Of a DNA stretch of 45,152 nucleotides, positions 25,041 through 33,999 are shown piece by piece. The stretch comes from Nitrospirota bacterium (GTDB lineage: Bacteria > Nitrospirota > Leptospirillia > Leptospirillales > Leptospirillaceae), in contig JAJZHW010000005.1 of NCBI GenBank assembly GCA_021810805.1, positions 1-45,152 of the forward strand, read 5' to 3'. The position numbers and the translations under genes are program-made. The notes beneath the pieces were generated by a model. It searched no databases. It saw only the letters and a list, made by a program, of their open reading frames with translations, and was not told the DNA's origin. The first letter of the stretch is position 1. Each line of letters begins with the position of its first letter.

Positions 25041-25768
25041 CAGGATCTGTCCAGGATTGAAGAGGAGAATGTGAGGGGAGAGGCCTCCCGCTCCCCGGCA
25101 AGCCATGCGGCAAGTGACTGGAAGAAGAGACGGCCATGGGCCGCGGCACCCTCTCCGACCATGCGCCTCTCGGGATGCGGCATGAGCCCCGCCACATTGC
25201 CTTGGGCATTGGTGATTCCGGCGATGTCCCTCAGGGATCCGTTGGGGTTGTCCTGGTAACGACAGAGGATTTGTCCCTTGGTCTCAAGCTCCAGAAGAAG
25301 GTCGCCATCCGCGTAAAAACGGCCCTCCTGATGGGCAATGGGAAGCCTGATGCGAGCCCCTGGAGAGAAGAAGAGGGTGAAGGGGGTTCGGGTCTGCTCC
25401 ACGGAGAGTCCCTCGTCGCGGCAGAGAAAGGTCCGTCCCGAGTTTTGCAGGAGTGTGCCGGGAAGAAGGCCCGCCTCTGCCAGAATCTGAAATCCGTTGC
25501 AGATTCCGAGAACGGGAAGACCTTTTTCGGCAAAGGTGCCGACGGCCTCCATGACGGGGGATCGGGCCGCGATGATTCCTGTCCGAAGATAGTCTCCGTA
25601 GGAGAAGCCGCCCGGAAGAATGATGGCGTCAAGACCTTCAAGAGAGCGTTCCCGGTGGCCCACCCAACGGGGAAGAAGTCCCGGAACAAGGGAGAGCGCC
25701 TCCCAGGTGTCGAGATCGCAATTGGTCCCCGGAAATCGGATGATTCCGACGTGAAAGCTGTCTGGCAT
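25040..25768 (-). CDS. purQ: Phosphoribosylformylglycinamidine synthase subunit PurQ (glutaminase)
   Basis: PurQ hydrolyses glutamine to supply ammonia to PurL. The protein has 242 residues. It has the class I glutaminase nucleophile in LGICNGFQIL, the oxyanion strand ILPGGFSYGDYLR, and the catalytic H/E pair in LMPHPERRM. The N terminus VGIIRFPGTNCDLDT is typical of PurQ. It is the first gene of the leftward purQ-purL-purF-RCK_C run; upstream lies a 0.5-kb gap in which no clear promoter could be assigned. Confidence 0.95.
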   Translation of the reverse strand: MPDSFHVGIIRFPGTNCDLDTWEALSLVPGLLPRWVGHRERSLEGLDAIILPGGFSYGDYLRTGIIAARSPVMEAVGTFAEKGLPVLGICNGFQILAEAGLLPGTLLQNSGRTFLCRDEGLSVEQTRTPFTLFFSPGARIRLPIAHQEGRFYADGDLLLELETKGQILCRYQDNPNGSLRDIAGITNAQGNVAGLMPHPERRMVGEGAAAHGRLFFQSLAAWLAGEREASPLTFSSSILDRS

Positions 25769-26144
25769 CGGGAGTCCTGGCGTTAATATGGCGCGTTTGT
25801 CGCTGAAGGCTGTGTCAGGGAATCGTTGCTTTCAGGCGTGACGAGAGTCCAAGGTGAATCGTCTTGGGCACTTGGCAGTTCAAATCTGTTGTGTCGTTCC
25901 AGTTCGTCAAGCTGCTCAAAGAGTCTTCTTGATATTACAATGGAGCGGCTTCAAACGCAATCTCGAATCGCCCAGGGTGGCGTTCCTCAAGGGATGATGG
26001 AAGGGGCAATCCTTGATGAGGGAAGAGGTCCGATCACCCCTTTGCAAGGGGCTCTCCGCCGGAAGGGCTTAGCGTATGATGAGGGAGGAGGTGCGGATTG
26101 ACGAGAGTGACTGTGGGTGATAGATTCATTGAATGTGATCGTTG
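25769..26144. other. Intergenic region between purQ and the RND operon
   Basis: No supported gene is present. A + strand open frame at 25826-26101 lacks a ribosome-binding site and family features. On the minus strand a stretch reading LFEQLDELERHNRFELPSAQ ends near 25785 without a start codon, which may be a remnant. The region must contain the divergent promoters of purQ and the efflux operon; the right edge is the palindrome at 26145. Confidence 0.4.
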
Positions 26145-26162
26145 ATTGACTGATCAGTCAAT
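26145..26162. promoter_or_regulatory. 18-bp perfect palindrome, TetR-type operator candidate
   Basis: ATTGACTGATCAGTCAAT is a perfect inverted repeat with no spacer, centred on TGATCA. Such TGACTGATCAGTCA-like sites are typical operators of TetR/AcrR repressors that control efflux pumps. It lies about 128 bp before the first gene of the RND operon. A TTGATT at 26142-26147 overlaps it and could be a -35 element, but the -10 is poor. No TetR gene is in the window. Confidence 0.7.
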
Positions 26163-26289
26163 TAACGAATCTTTTTCCCGGGTCGGGTGGCAAAAGATCA
26201 CCAACCCCACTTTACGGCTCCCCTCGCGAGACGTTATGGACCCCGGGGCTCATGCTGAGATTTCTCCTGGAGAAGTGATCCGATTCGTG

Positions 26290-27051
26290 ATGACACCCTG
26301 CCGTCCCTTATCTTTTCTTGCCCCTCCTTCGGAGGGATTTCGCTCCCCTTGTGATCGCCCGTTCTCCCGAAAAGGGGAATCTTTTTTCCTCTCCCGGACC
26401 CTTCTGTTTTTCCTTGCAATTCTGTCGTTCTCCATATTCTGTCTTCCGCCTGTAAATTCTTGGGCCGCCTCCGCCAGCTCCTCCGTGTCGACCCAAGACG
26501 ACGGTCCCTCCGAGCCGTACGCCTCTCAGACCGGAAAGTTTGGTCTCTCGGTCATGTTTACCTACGACATTCTTCAGACACCCGCCCCAGTCATGCTTTA
26601 TCAGAACAGTATCGGGGCCTTGGGCGAACTCTCTTACGGAGTCAGCCGCGGGATTCGGGTTCTGGGCGGCTCGGGTTTCGGTTTTGGCTCCCCCCATATC
26701 TCTCCGCCGGTAAACGATTATCATGCTTCAGGCCCCTCCATCAATTACGTCCCACTCTATCTCGGGGTCCAGCTCGAACTTACCCGTTGGTTTCCGGGTC
26801 TGATCCGCTATCAGCCGTGGTTTCCTTACATTCGAGGGGACTCCGGAGGGGTCTTTACAAGCGTAAGTAATGACGGTCCTTCGAGTCTGCACACCAATGG
26901 GCTTATGGAGGATGTGGGATTTGGGATTGAGGGCCGGCCTCGGGCCGTTCCCATGGCCTTCTTTGGAGAAATCCGTTCCCAATGGCTCTTCCTGGGACCA
27001 CAAATCGTGACCGTCGTTCCGGTCATTGCCGGGACCACCTTCTATTTTTGA
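26290..27051 (+). CDS. Putative outer-membrane beta-barrel-like protein, companion of TolC (paralogue of 35403-36170)
   Basis: The protein has 253 residues of unknown family. After about 40 N-terminal residues comes a membrane-inserting stretch (RTLLFFLAILSFSIFCLPPV) that fits a signal peptide. The mature part is rich in alternating hydrophobic strands, Gly, Ser and Tyr, and ends in the aromatic TTFYF, as outer-membrane barrels do. PYIRGDSGGVFTSVSN, VGFGIEG, FFGEI and VTVVPVIAG match the C-terminal half of the protein at 35403-36170. ATG 26290 is chosen; GTG 26287 and upstream starts (GTG 26275, ATG 26236) are possible, none with an ideal ribosome-binding site. It sits 3 bp before tolC, downstream of the palindrome, as first gene of the RND operon. 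Confidence 0.6.
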   Translation: MTPCRPLSFLAPPSEGFRSPCDRPFSRKGESFFLSRTLLFFLAILSFSIFCLPPVNSWAASASSSVSTQDDGPSEPYASQTGKFGLSVMFTYDILQTPAPVMLYQNSIGALGELSYGVSRGIRVLGGSGFGFGSPHISPPVNDYHASGPSINYVPLYLGVQLELTRWFPGLIRYQPWFPYIRGDSGGVFTSVSNDGPSSLHTNGLMEDVGFGIEGRPRAVPMAFFGEIRSQWLFLGPQIVTVVPVIAGTTFYF

Positions 27052-27054
27052 CCG

Positions 27055-28533
27055 ATGGCAGGGATGGCACAGATGAAGATCCTGAAAACACAGACCTTCG
27101 GATTTCGCCTCTTCCCGAGGACATCGATTCCCGTTGTTGTCCTGCTGGGGATGGCGATGCTTTCCTCCCCTGTCATTGATGCGCGGGCCGATATAACTCC
27201 GATGACCCCCATTCTGGCCCCCTCCAAAGAGAAATCTCTCACCGTTCCTTCCCATCTCTCCCTTCTCCAGGCCATGGAAATCACCATCGACCGCCACCCG
27301 CAATACAAGCAGGCCATTCATACGGCCCAGGCGAACAAGGAGATTATCGGAGAGGCCTTTTCAAACTATCTTCCCCATCTCTCCGCCGGGGCAGGGTACA
27401 ACTATGAAACGGGCAACTTCGTGATCTCTCCGGGCATCCCGGCCTCGTTTTTGACGCTGCTCGTCCCCAACAGCAATCAGGGCTACGACTTTTATCAGGC
27501 CTCCTTCAATCTGACCCAGACGGTCTTCACCTTCGGGCAGCGCGTCACCCAGCTTCGCCAGGCCAAGTATGCCTACAAGTCCTCCCTCGATCAGGCCCAG
27601 TGGACCCTCTACAACCTCCTCTACGGAGTGGAGTCGGCCTACGACACTCTGGCCCAGAACATTCTGCTCGTGGATGCGGCCAAAAAGACGGTGGACGACT
27701 ACAAGGCCCAGCTGCAGGTGGCAGAGGCCGAGTTTCAGATCGGAATGGCCGCAAAGTTCGATGTGTTGAATGCCCGGGTGAATCTCTCCAACGCCAAACT
27801 TAACCTCATCACCGCCGAGAACAATGTGACGACCTCCCGCGTGGCACTCAACAATGCCATGGGGATCGAAACCAATGTGCCCTATACCGTCGAGACCGAT
27901 CTTTCCTTTGTCCCCTTCGACGCCGACGGCACGAAGCTCGTCCACATGGCTCTCGAAAACCGCCCGGATCTCTCATCGGCGGTGAACCAGAAGCTTGCCG
28001 ACCTTCAGAACGAACGATACTATGAGAGCACCTTCATGCCCTCCATCGGAATGACCGGAGGCTATACCTACGCCAGCATGTTCTTTCCGTTGACCTACAA
28101 CTGGTCGGTGGGGGCGACAATTTCCGTTCCGATCTTTTCAGGATTTCTGACGGTCCACCAGGAGCGGCAGGCCCAAAAAACGACCTTGGCGGCCCGTGAT
28201 GCCGAAGAAAATGTCAGGGTGGGGATTGTCTCGGCGATCCGCCAAGATATAGCGAATCTTCAGACTGCCATGCAGAGGGTCAAGACCACTCAGGACCTTC
28301 TGGCACAGGCCAAGGAAAGTCTCCGGCTGGCGGCCGGACAGTATCAGGTCGGGGTGGGGAGTGCTGTGGCGTTGACCCAAGCGGAGGCGGATCTGGCCGC
28401 GGCGAGGGCCCAAGTGGTCCAAGCTGTCTATGGTTACAAGATCGCCCGGGCGGCTCTGATCAAGGATGTGGGGCTGGACCCGCTGTCCCAGGCCCGGAGC
28501 CGCAAGAGCATGAATGAGGAGAGAGTAAAGTGA
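27055..28533 (+). CDS. TolC-family outer-membrane efflux protein (RND operon)
   Basis: The protein has 492 residues. A signal sequence (VVLLGMAMLSSPVIDARA) is followed by two outer-membrane efflux repeats with long helical stretches. SLLQAMEITIDRHPQYKQA opens the first, and FDVLNARVNLSNAKLNLI ends it. NWSVGATISVPIFSGF and AAGQYQVGVGSAVALTQAEADLA mark the second. TolC-type trimers form the exit duct across the outer membrane and periplasm. Starts at ATG 27055, 27064 or 27073 are all possible. The next gene, the adaptor, overlaps by 4 nt, so this is the pump's dedicated channel. It is clearly similar to the TolC protein at 34000-35406. Confidence 0.9.
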   Translation: MAGMAQMKILKTQTFGFRLFPRTSIPVVVLLGMAMLSSPVIDARADITPMTPILAPSKEKSLTVPSHLSLLQAMEITIDRHPQYKQAIHTAQANKEIIGEAFSNYLPHLSAGAGYNYETGNFVISPGIPASFLTLLVPNSNQGYDFYQASFNLTQTVFTFGQRVTQLRQAKYAYKSSLDQAQWTLYNLLYGVESAYDTLAQNILLVDAAKKTVDDYKAQLQVAEAEFQIGMAAKFDVLNARVNLSNAKLNLITAENNVTTSRVALNNAMGIETNVPYTVETDLSFVPFDADGTKLVHMALENRPDLSSAVNQKLADLQNERYYESTFMPSIGMTGGYTYASMFFPLTYNWSVGATISVPIFSGFLTVHQERQAQKTTLAARDAEENVRVGIVSAIRQDIANLQTAMQRVKTTQDLLAQAKESLRLAAGQYQVGVGSAVALTQAEADLAAARAQVVQAVYGYKIARAALIKDVGLDPLSQARSRKSMNEERVK

Positions 28534-29639
28534 ATCGTCGTGGGATCCGTCTGACTGTCGTTCTGGTCGTCGCCGCCATCCTGGCCCTGGCCGTGGCGCG
28601 ATTTGTCCACAAGCCCTCGGGATCTCCCCGGGCCCGGGGAAAGGTGGCCGCGCCCGAGGTGGTGGGAGTCCTTCCGGTGGCGACCCATGACATCTCTCTC
28701 GTCATCACCCTGACGGCCGACATCCAGGCCATCAACCAGGCGGCCATCTATGCCCAGGTCAGCGGCTATCTCGACAAGATTACCGTTCGGCGGGGATACC
28801 ACGTCAAGAAGGGGCAACTCCTGGCCCATATCAACGACACGACCTTGAAGGCCCAATACCACCAGGCCCAGGCCAATCGAGATTACGTCTGCCTCAATGC
28901 CAAACGCTACAAGGAGCTTCTCGCGAAAAACCTTGTTTCGAAGGATGCCTACGATCTGGCCAATTCCCAGTGCCGACAGTCCCAGGCCACCGTCGACTAC
29001 TCCCGGAAGATGCTCTCCTACGCGGATATCGTGGCCCCCTTCGACGGGACCATCTACAACCGCATGGTCGATCCCGGCGCGACCATCCCCGCCACCACCG
29101 CCGCCCTCTCCTCCGGTTCGACCCCTCTCTTCACCGTCGTCGATACCCATATCGTGAAGATTGTGGTGAACGTCCCCGAGAAGGACATTCGCTACCTGCA
29201 CCTGGGGCTTCCCGTATCGGTGAGGGCCGATGCCTATCCGGGGGTGATCTTCCCCGGCAAGATTACCCGCATGAATCCCGCCCTCGACACCACCACGCGA
29301 ACCTTGGCCGTTGAGATCGACATGGACAACGCTGACGGTCGCCTCAAGCCGGGGATGTTTGCCAAGGCCATCCTGAACCTGGTGACACACAAGGATGTCG
29401 TTCTTGTTCCCAAGATCGCCATCCTCTCCCGTCAGGGCAAGTCGTGGGTCTATACCCTGGAGCCGGGGTCTGTCGTCAAAAAGCATGAGATCGCCACGGG
29501 AATCCTCGGGAGGAAAAATGCCGAGATCGTGTCCGGTCTCTCCCCCGGCGAGACCGTGGTTGTGGCGGGACAGGAACATCTTGAGGACGGGGATCACGTT
29601 CAGGCAAAGGTCCTCGATGCCGGACAGGTCGCTCCCTAA
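28530..29639 (+). CDS. RND efflux periplasmic adaptor (membrane fusion protein)
   Basis: The protein has 369 residues. One N-terminal membrane segment or signal (TVVLVVAAILALAVARF) is followed by the split biotinyl-lipoyl motif (IYAQVSGYLDKITVRRGYHVKKGQLLA and YADIVAPFDGTIYNRMVDPG), a short alpha-hairpin between them (about 105-160), a beta-barrel domain (VSVRADAYPGVIFPGKITRM), and the membrane-proximal domain. Adaptors join the inner-membrane pump to TolC. GTG 28530 overlaps the tolC stop by 4 nt and the permease gene starts 27 bp downstream. Confidence 0.92.
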   Translation: MNRRGIRLTVVLVVAAILALAVARFVHKPSGSPRARGKVAAPEVVGVLPVATHDISLVITLTADIQAINQAAIYAQVSGYLDKITVRRGYHVKKGQLLAHINDTTLKAQYHQAQANRDYVCLNAKRYKELLAKNLVSKDAYDLANSQCRQSQATVDYSRKMLSYADIVAPFDGTIYNRMVDPGATIPATTAALSSGSTPLFTVVDTHIVKIVVNVPEKDIRYLHLGLPVSVRADAYPGVIFPGKITRMNPALDTTTRTLAVEIDMDNADGRLKPGMFAKAILNLVTHKDVVLVPKIAILSRQGKSWVYTLEPGSVVKKHEIATGILGRKNAEIVSGLSPGETVVVAGQEHLEDGDHVQAKVLDAGQVAP

Positions 29640-29666
29640 CCTTCGAACGGAAGGCTTTCTCCGCCC

Positions 29667-32600
29667 ATGTGGCTGACCCGAATCGCCCTCAAGAATCCCA
29701 TTGCCGTCTTTATGGCCTCCCTCCTTCTTGTGATGGTGGGGTCCCAGTCTGTCAGCAAGCTCCCGATCGACCTCTTTCCCAATCTGGCTGTTCCGGTTCT
29801 GATTGTCGGGACCCTTTACCCCGGGGCCTCGCCGGTCGACGTCGAGCGCAGTGTCACCTATCCCCTCGAAAAGACACTGGCCACCATTGATGATGTCAGC
29901 CATATCCAGTCGCAGTCGCGCATGGGCGTCTCTTCTATCCAGGTGTGGTTCAACTGGGGCAAGGACCTAAACGGGGGGCTCGTTCAGGCCGTCCAAAAGA
30001 TCTCCCAGATCCAGAACCAGCTCCCCCCCGGCATCCAGCAGCCCTTCATCCTGAAGTTCGATATCGCGAATATCCCGGTCGTCTCCCTGACCGTCTCCGA
30101 TCCCAAGATGAATCAGATCGAGCTCTACGATCTGGCCTACAACACCATCGAACCCCAGCTCGAACAGCTTCCCAACGTCTCCCAGGCCACGGTCAACGGG
30201 GGAAAGGTCCGCCAGATCAATATCAATGTCGATCCCCGGGAACTCCTCGCCCGAAACCTCTCCATGATCCAGGTGGTGAATGCGGTCAATCTCGCCAATC
30301 TGATTTTGCCCTCGGGGGACATCAAGGTCGGGAGCAAGGACTACAACCTCTTTACGAACACTCAAATCACCCACGACCTGGTGGATGTGTTGAGAAATGT
30401 CCCGGTGACGACCCAGGCGACCCCCGACGGCCGGACCGTTCCGATTTTTGTCAAGGACTTTGCCCGGGTGGAGGACGCGGCCGAAACGCAGACCAATGTG
30501 GTTCGCGTCAACGGAGAAAATGCCGTCTATCTTGCCGTCAACAAGCAGCCGGGCTCCAACACGGTGGCGGTGGTCGATGCTGTCCGGAATGCCATTCCCC
30601 ACCTCCGGGGCATTCCCCCTGGCGTCCATCTCGACACCTTTTTCGACCAGTCGACCTACATCCGCCAGTCGATCAAGGGGCTTTACCACGAATCGGTCCA
30701 GGGAGCCGTTCTCGCGGTCATCGTCATCCTCCTCTTCCTCGGGAGTCTGCGGGCGACCTTCATCATCGGGGTGGCCATCCCCCTCTCCGCCCTGGTGGCC
30801 CTCATCTTTCTCTACTTTACCCATGAAACCCTCAATATCTTCACCTTCGGGGGGCTGGCTCTCGGCATCGGTCGCCTGGTGGACGACTCCATCGTGGAGC
30901 TCGAGAACATCTACCGCCATTTTTCGATTCGGGAGGAGAGCCGTCCCGTGGCCCTCCTGACGGCGGCGCGGGAGGTGGCCATGCCGATACTGGCCTCCAC
31001 CATCACCACGGTCATCGTTTTCTTCCCCATCGTCTTCATGCAGGGAATCGCCCGTCTTCTCTTTACCCCCATGGCCCTGACCATTACCTTCGCCCTGTTT
31101 GCCTCCTTTTTTGTCTCCCGGACGGTGACGCCTCTTCTTTGCTATCGATTTCTCAAGGGGGGCGACGCTTCCCAGAGGGAGGAAATGGGCGGGGGGATCC
31201 GGCGATTCTTCTCCTCGGTGGAGCACGCCTATGAAAATCTTCTGGTCTACTCCCTCCGCCACAGGAAGAAGGTCTACATCACCCTCGCACTTCTCTTCTT
31301 TTTGACACTTCCCCTTCTGAAGGGGATCGGCACCGAATTCTTTCCGGCTCCAGACGAAAGTCAGTTCACCATCAACATCCAGGAGCCCCCCGGAACACGC
31401 ATAGAGATAACGACCCAGACGGCGAAAGAGATCGAGGGTCTTGTCAGGAAAACCCTTCCTCCCGGCGAGATCCGCCTTGTGGCCTCGAACATTGGCCTTC
31501 GCAGCACTGCCGGCCGGGGAACGAACGGAGCCGCCTCGGTCTTTACCACCAATACCGGGCCCGATACCGGGTTCGTGCAGGTCAACCTTGTGGATCCGGA
31601 AAAGCGGTCGGAAAACTCCGACCAGGCGATGGAGCGCGTTCGAAAGGCGGTGGCCGGGCGCTTCCCAGGCGTGGGAATCTACTTCATGCCGGGAGGTCTG
31701 ATCGAACGCATCATCAACTTCGGATATCAGGGAATCATCAACCTCGAGGTCTACGGGTACGATTTGAAAACGGGAGAAGATCTGGCCTACCGGCTGGCTC
31801 GGGGCATGGGGAAGATTCCTGGGGTGGGAGATATCCAGGTCCTCCCCAACGACTTCCATTATCCGACCTACAACGTCAGGATCGACCGGGTCAAGGCCCG
31901 CCTTCTCGGGCTTTCCGTCTCGGACATCGCCTCCACCGTCCTCTGGAGCTTTGTGGGCAATGAAAACAACCCCTCGATTTATACCGATCCGAAGACGGGC
32001 AACGAATACAACATTGTCGTGCAGTTCGACCGACCCTTCCGCCATTCCCTGGAAGACCTCGAAAATGTCTTCCTCACAACCCCTTCCGGAAGCCCGGTTC
32101 TCTTGCGAAACATTGCCACCATCGAAAAGGGGACATCGCCCAACGAGATCGACCGGAAGTACATGACGCGCCTCATCACCATTACGGCCAACCCGGTGAA
32201 CCGCCCCTTGGGAGCCATCGCGAAGGATCTTCAGACGATGGTCCGAAATACCCCGCTCCCCGATGGCTTCAGCATCACGATGGCAGGACAGATCGCCGAA
32301 CAGAAGGGGACCTTCCTCTCCCTCGGACTGGCCCTTCTCTCCTCGCTCTTTCTTGTCTACATGGTTCTCTCGATTCAGTTCCGGTCGTTTCTCGACCCCT
32401 TCATCATCATGTTTACCGTTCCTCTGGGACTCACCGGAGTCATCTGGATGTTCTTTCTCACCGGAACGAATTTTTCCTCCATCGCCTTCATGGGGGTGAT
32501 CGTCACCGGGGGCATCGCGGTCAGCAACGGGGTCCTTCTGGTGGACTACACGAATCGGCTGATCCGGGAAAAGGGGAGAGGGTTGGAGGAGGCGGTGGTC

Positions 32601-32882
32601 CTCGGGGGAAGAACGCGTCTTCGCCCGGTTCTGATGACAAGCATCGCCACCATTACCGGGCTTTTGCCGATGGCCATCGGTCTCGAGGTGGGAAGTTCAA
32701 ACAGCATGCCGCTGGCCCGGGCGGTCATCGGGGGGTTGAGCTTTTCGACGATCTTTACGCTGGTGCTGATCCCGCTTGTCTATGCATCGCTCCACAACTG
32801 GCGGGACCGGCGCAAAAAAAATGGCACGACCTTTCCCACTCCTGAGGAATGGGAAAGTGTCGTGCCGGCGAAGAACGACTGA
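29667..32882 (+). CDS. RND efflux permease (HAE-type, AcrB/MdtB-like)
   Basis: The protein has 1071 residues, normal for this family: proton-driven inner-membrane pumps with twelve membrane segments and two large periplasmic loops. The N terminus (IALKNPIAVFMASLLLVMVG) is membrane segment 1. The TM4 proton-relay pair is D406-D407 (RLVDDSIVELENIYRH). The TM10 region reads GGIAVSNGVLLVDYTNR, with S953 where AcrB has a lysine, as in several non-AcrB RND pumps. It is the last gene of the operon; the substrate is unknown. The last 20 codons contain the terminator hairpin of the convergent LysR gene, whose stop lies only 7 bp away. Confidence 0.93.
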   Translation: MWLTRIALKNPIAVFMASLLLVMVGSQSVSKLPIDLFPNLAVPVLIVGTLYPGASPVDVERSVTYPLEKTLATIDDVSHIQSQSRMGVSSIQVWFNWGKDLNGGLVQAVQKISQIQNQLPPGIQQPFILKFDIANIPVVSLTVSDPKMNQIELYDLAYNTIEPQLEQLPNVSQATVNGGKVRQININVDPRELLARNLSMIQVVNAVNLANLILPSGDIKVGSKDYNLFTNTQITHDLVDVLRNVPVTTQATPDGRTVPIFVKDFARVEDAAETQTNVVRVNGENAVYLAVNKQPGSNTVAVVDAVRNAIPHLRGIPPGVHLDTFFDQSTYIRQSIKGLYHESVQGAVLAVIVILLFLGSLRATFIIGVAIPLSALVALIFLYFTHETLNIFTFGGLALGIGRLVDDSIVELENIYRHFSIREESRPVALLTAAREVAMPILASTITTVIVFFPIVFMQGIARLLFTPMALTITFALFASFFVSRTVTPLLCYRFLKGGDASQREEMGGGIRRFFSSVEHAYENLLVYSLRHRKKVYITLALLFFLTLPLLKGIGTEFFPAPDESQFTINIQEPPGTRIEITTQTAKEIEGLVRKTLPPGEIRLVASNIGLRSTAGRGTNGAASVFTTNTGPDTGFVQVNLVDPEKRSENSDQAMERVRKAVAGRFPGVGIYFMPGGLIERIINFGYQGIINLEVYGYDLKTGEDLAYRLARGMGKIPGVGDIQVLPNDFHYPTYNVRIDRVKARLLGLSVSDIASTVLWSFVGNENNPSIYTDPKTGNEYNIVVQFDRPFRHSLEDLENVFLTTPSGSPVLLRNIATIEKGTSPNEIDRKYMTRLITITANPVNRPLGAIAKDLQTMVRNTPLPDGFSITMAGQIAEQKGTFLSLGLALLSSLFLVYMVLSIQFRSFLDPFIIMFTVPLGLTGVIWMFFLTGTNFSSIAFMGVIVTGGIAVSNGVLLVDYTNRLIREKGRGLEEAVVLGGRTRLRPVLMTSIATITGLLPMAIGLEVGSSNSMPLARAVIGGLSFSTIFTLVLIPLVYASLHNWRDRRKKNGTTFPTPEEWESVVPAKND
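32814..32866 (-). terminator. Rho-independent terminator of the LysR gene, embedded in the RND permease coding sequence
   Basis: On the minus strand GGCACGAC (32866-32859) pairs with GTCGTGCC (32830-32823). The stem continues with CTTTCCCA against TGGGAAAG and TCC against GGA, apart from a one-base bulge, giving about 19 bp. It is followed after one base by eight T (complement of the A-run 32821-32814). The hairpin lies 23-66 bp past the lysR stop but inside the last codons of the convergent permease gene. Read on the + strand the same hairpin lacks an immediate T-run. Confidence 0.85.
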
Positions 32883-32888
32883 ATCCGG

Positions 32889-33827
32889 TTATTTTTTTTC
32901 TTTGAGAGGAGACTCCGACCAGCGTGAGGAGAGGATCTGAAGTGCCACCTGCTTTGTCGTGAGGTGAAGGGAGTCAGTATCGTCTAGCGTGTAGGCCGAC
33001 AAGGTACAGTCGAAGGCGACCTCCTCGATGGAAAGACCGATCAGTTCTCCGCTCTCGATTTCCTTGCGGAAGATGCTGTTGGGGAAGATGCCGACGCCGA
33101 AGCCTGAGAGAAGGGCCTTCCGGAGAAGATCCACATCTCCCGTGTCGATTCCGAGCTTGGTCTTCAGTCCGAGCCGGGTCAGCCGCTCTTCGATGGGGCG
33201 CCGAATCAAGCTCTCATGGGGAGGGAGAAGAACCGGAAAATTCTCGAGAATCCGGATATCCCTGACCCAACGATCCTTGGGAAGACCGGGAGATCCGAGG
33301 ACCAGAGTTTTACCGCTATCCACCGAGACCTCGCGAAACCGGGAGGGAACGGAAAAGGGGGAGGGATCCGAGCTCAGGCGGTAGAACATGACAATGTCCG
33401 CAAGTCCCCCTTCAAGTTCGTTGATCAGAGAGGCCTCGTGGGTGTGGAAGGACTTCACGGGGATCCTCTTCTGGAAGGTGCCATGGAGGTAGTGCTGGAG
33501 AAATTTTTCCCTGTTCGGCGGAACACCGAATCCCGTCCCGATGCGAAGGGGATCGGTTTTTGTCATCGGGGTGAAGGAATGGAGGAGTGTCTCGGAGCGA
33601 TTGACCCGTGCTATGATTTCCTGAGCAAGGTCCCGAAAGAGAAATCCCGCCTGGCTGAGGTAGACTCGTCGGCCAATCCTGTTAAAAAGGCTGACTCCCA
33701 GTTCCTTTTCAAGAAGCTGGATCTGGGTGCTGACGGCTGGCTGGGTGACGGAAAGGCTTCGGGCCGCCTTGGTAAAATTCAGGGATTCGCTGACGACGAG
33801 AAAGGTCTGGATCTGGGACAGGGTCAT
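32889..33827 (-). CDS. LysR-family transcriptional regulator
   Basis: The protein has 312 residues, usual for LysR. The N-terminal winged helix-turn-helix (MTLSQIQTFLVVSESLNFTKAARSLSVTQPAVSTQIQLLE, residues 1-40) is canonical. The effector-binding domain (about 90-295) includes LRIGTGFGVPPNREKFLQ, GGLADIVMFYR and LLSGFGVGIFPNSI. It is transcribed divergently from the second tolC gene across a 172-bp gap, the standard arrangement for a LysR regulator and its target, so it likely controls the TolC/ABC export cluster. Its effector is unknown. Its terminator is described separately. Confidence 0.9.
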   Translation of the reverse strand: MTLSQIQTFLVVSESLNFTKAARSLSVTQPAVSTQIQLLEKELGVSLFNRIGRRVYLSQAGFLFRDLAQEIIARVNRSETLLHSFTPMTKTDPLRIGTGFGVPPNREKFLQHYLHGTFQKRIPVKSFHTHEASLINELEGGLADIVMFYRLSSDPSPFSVPSRFREVSVDSGKTLVLGSPGLPKDRWVRDIRILENFPVLLPPHESLIRRPIEERLTRLGLKTKLGIDTGDVDLLRKALLSGFGVGIFPNSIFRKEIESGELIGLSIEEVAFDCTLSAYTLDDTDSLHLTTKQVALQILSSRWSESPLKEKK

Positions 33828-33999
33828 TATTTTTCCTTTTGCATTTCCGTCTCCCGAAATGTCGGGTGACTGATGTTTGTTGGCGAGAAAAAACCGAAGT
33901 GCTTCTTTTTTTTATTATACATTTTTTTCGGCACAATCTTCAATAACCTTTTGTTTTGATGTTCGAGATGCGCTGAATTCGGAGAGGGGAGAGATTCTG

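Noticed and set aside
25826-26101. 91-residue + strand frame between purQ and the RND operon
   Set aside because: No ribosome-binding site, low-complexity start, no recognisable family.
28434-32045. Antisense frames of 489 and 692 residues opposite adaptor and RND permease
   Set aside because: Shadow frames rich in His, Gly and Asp; the + strand genes are unambiguous.
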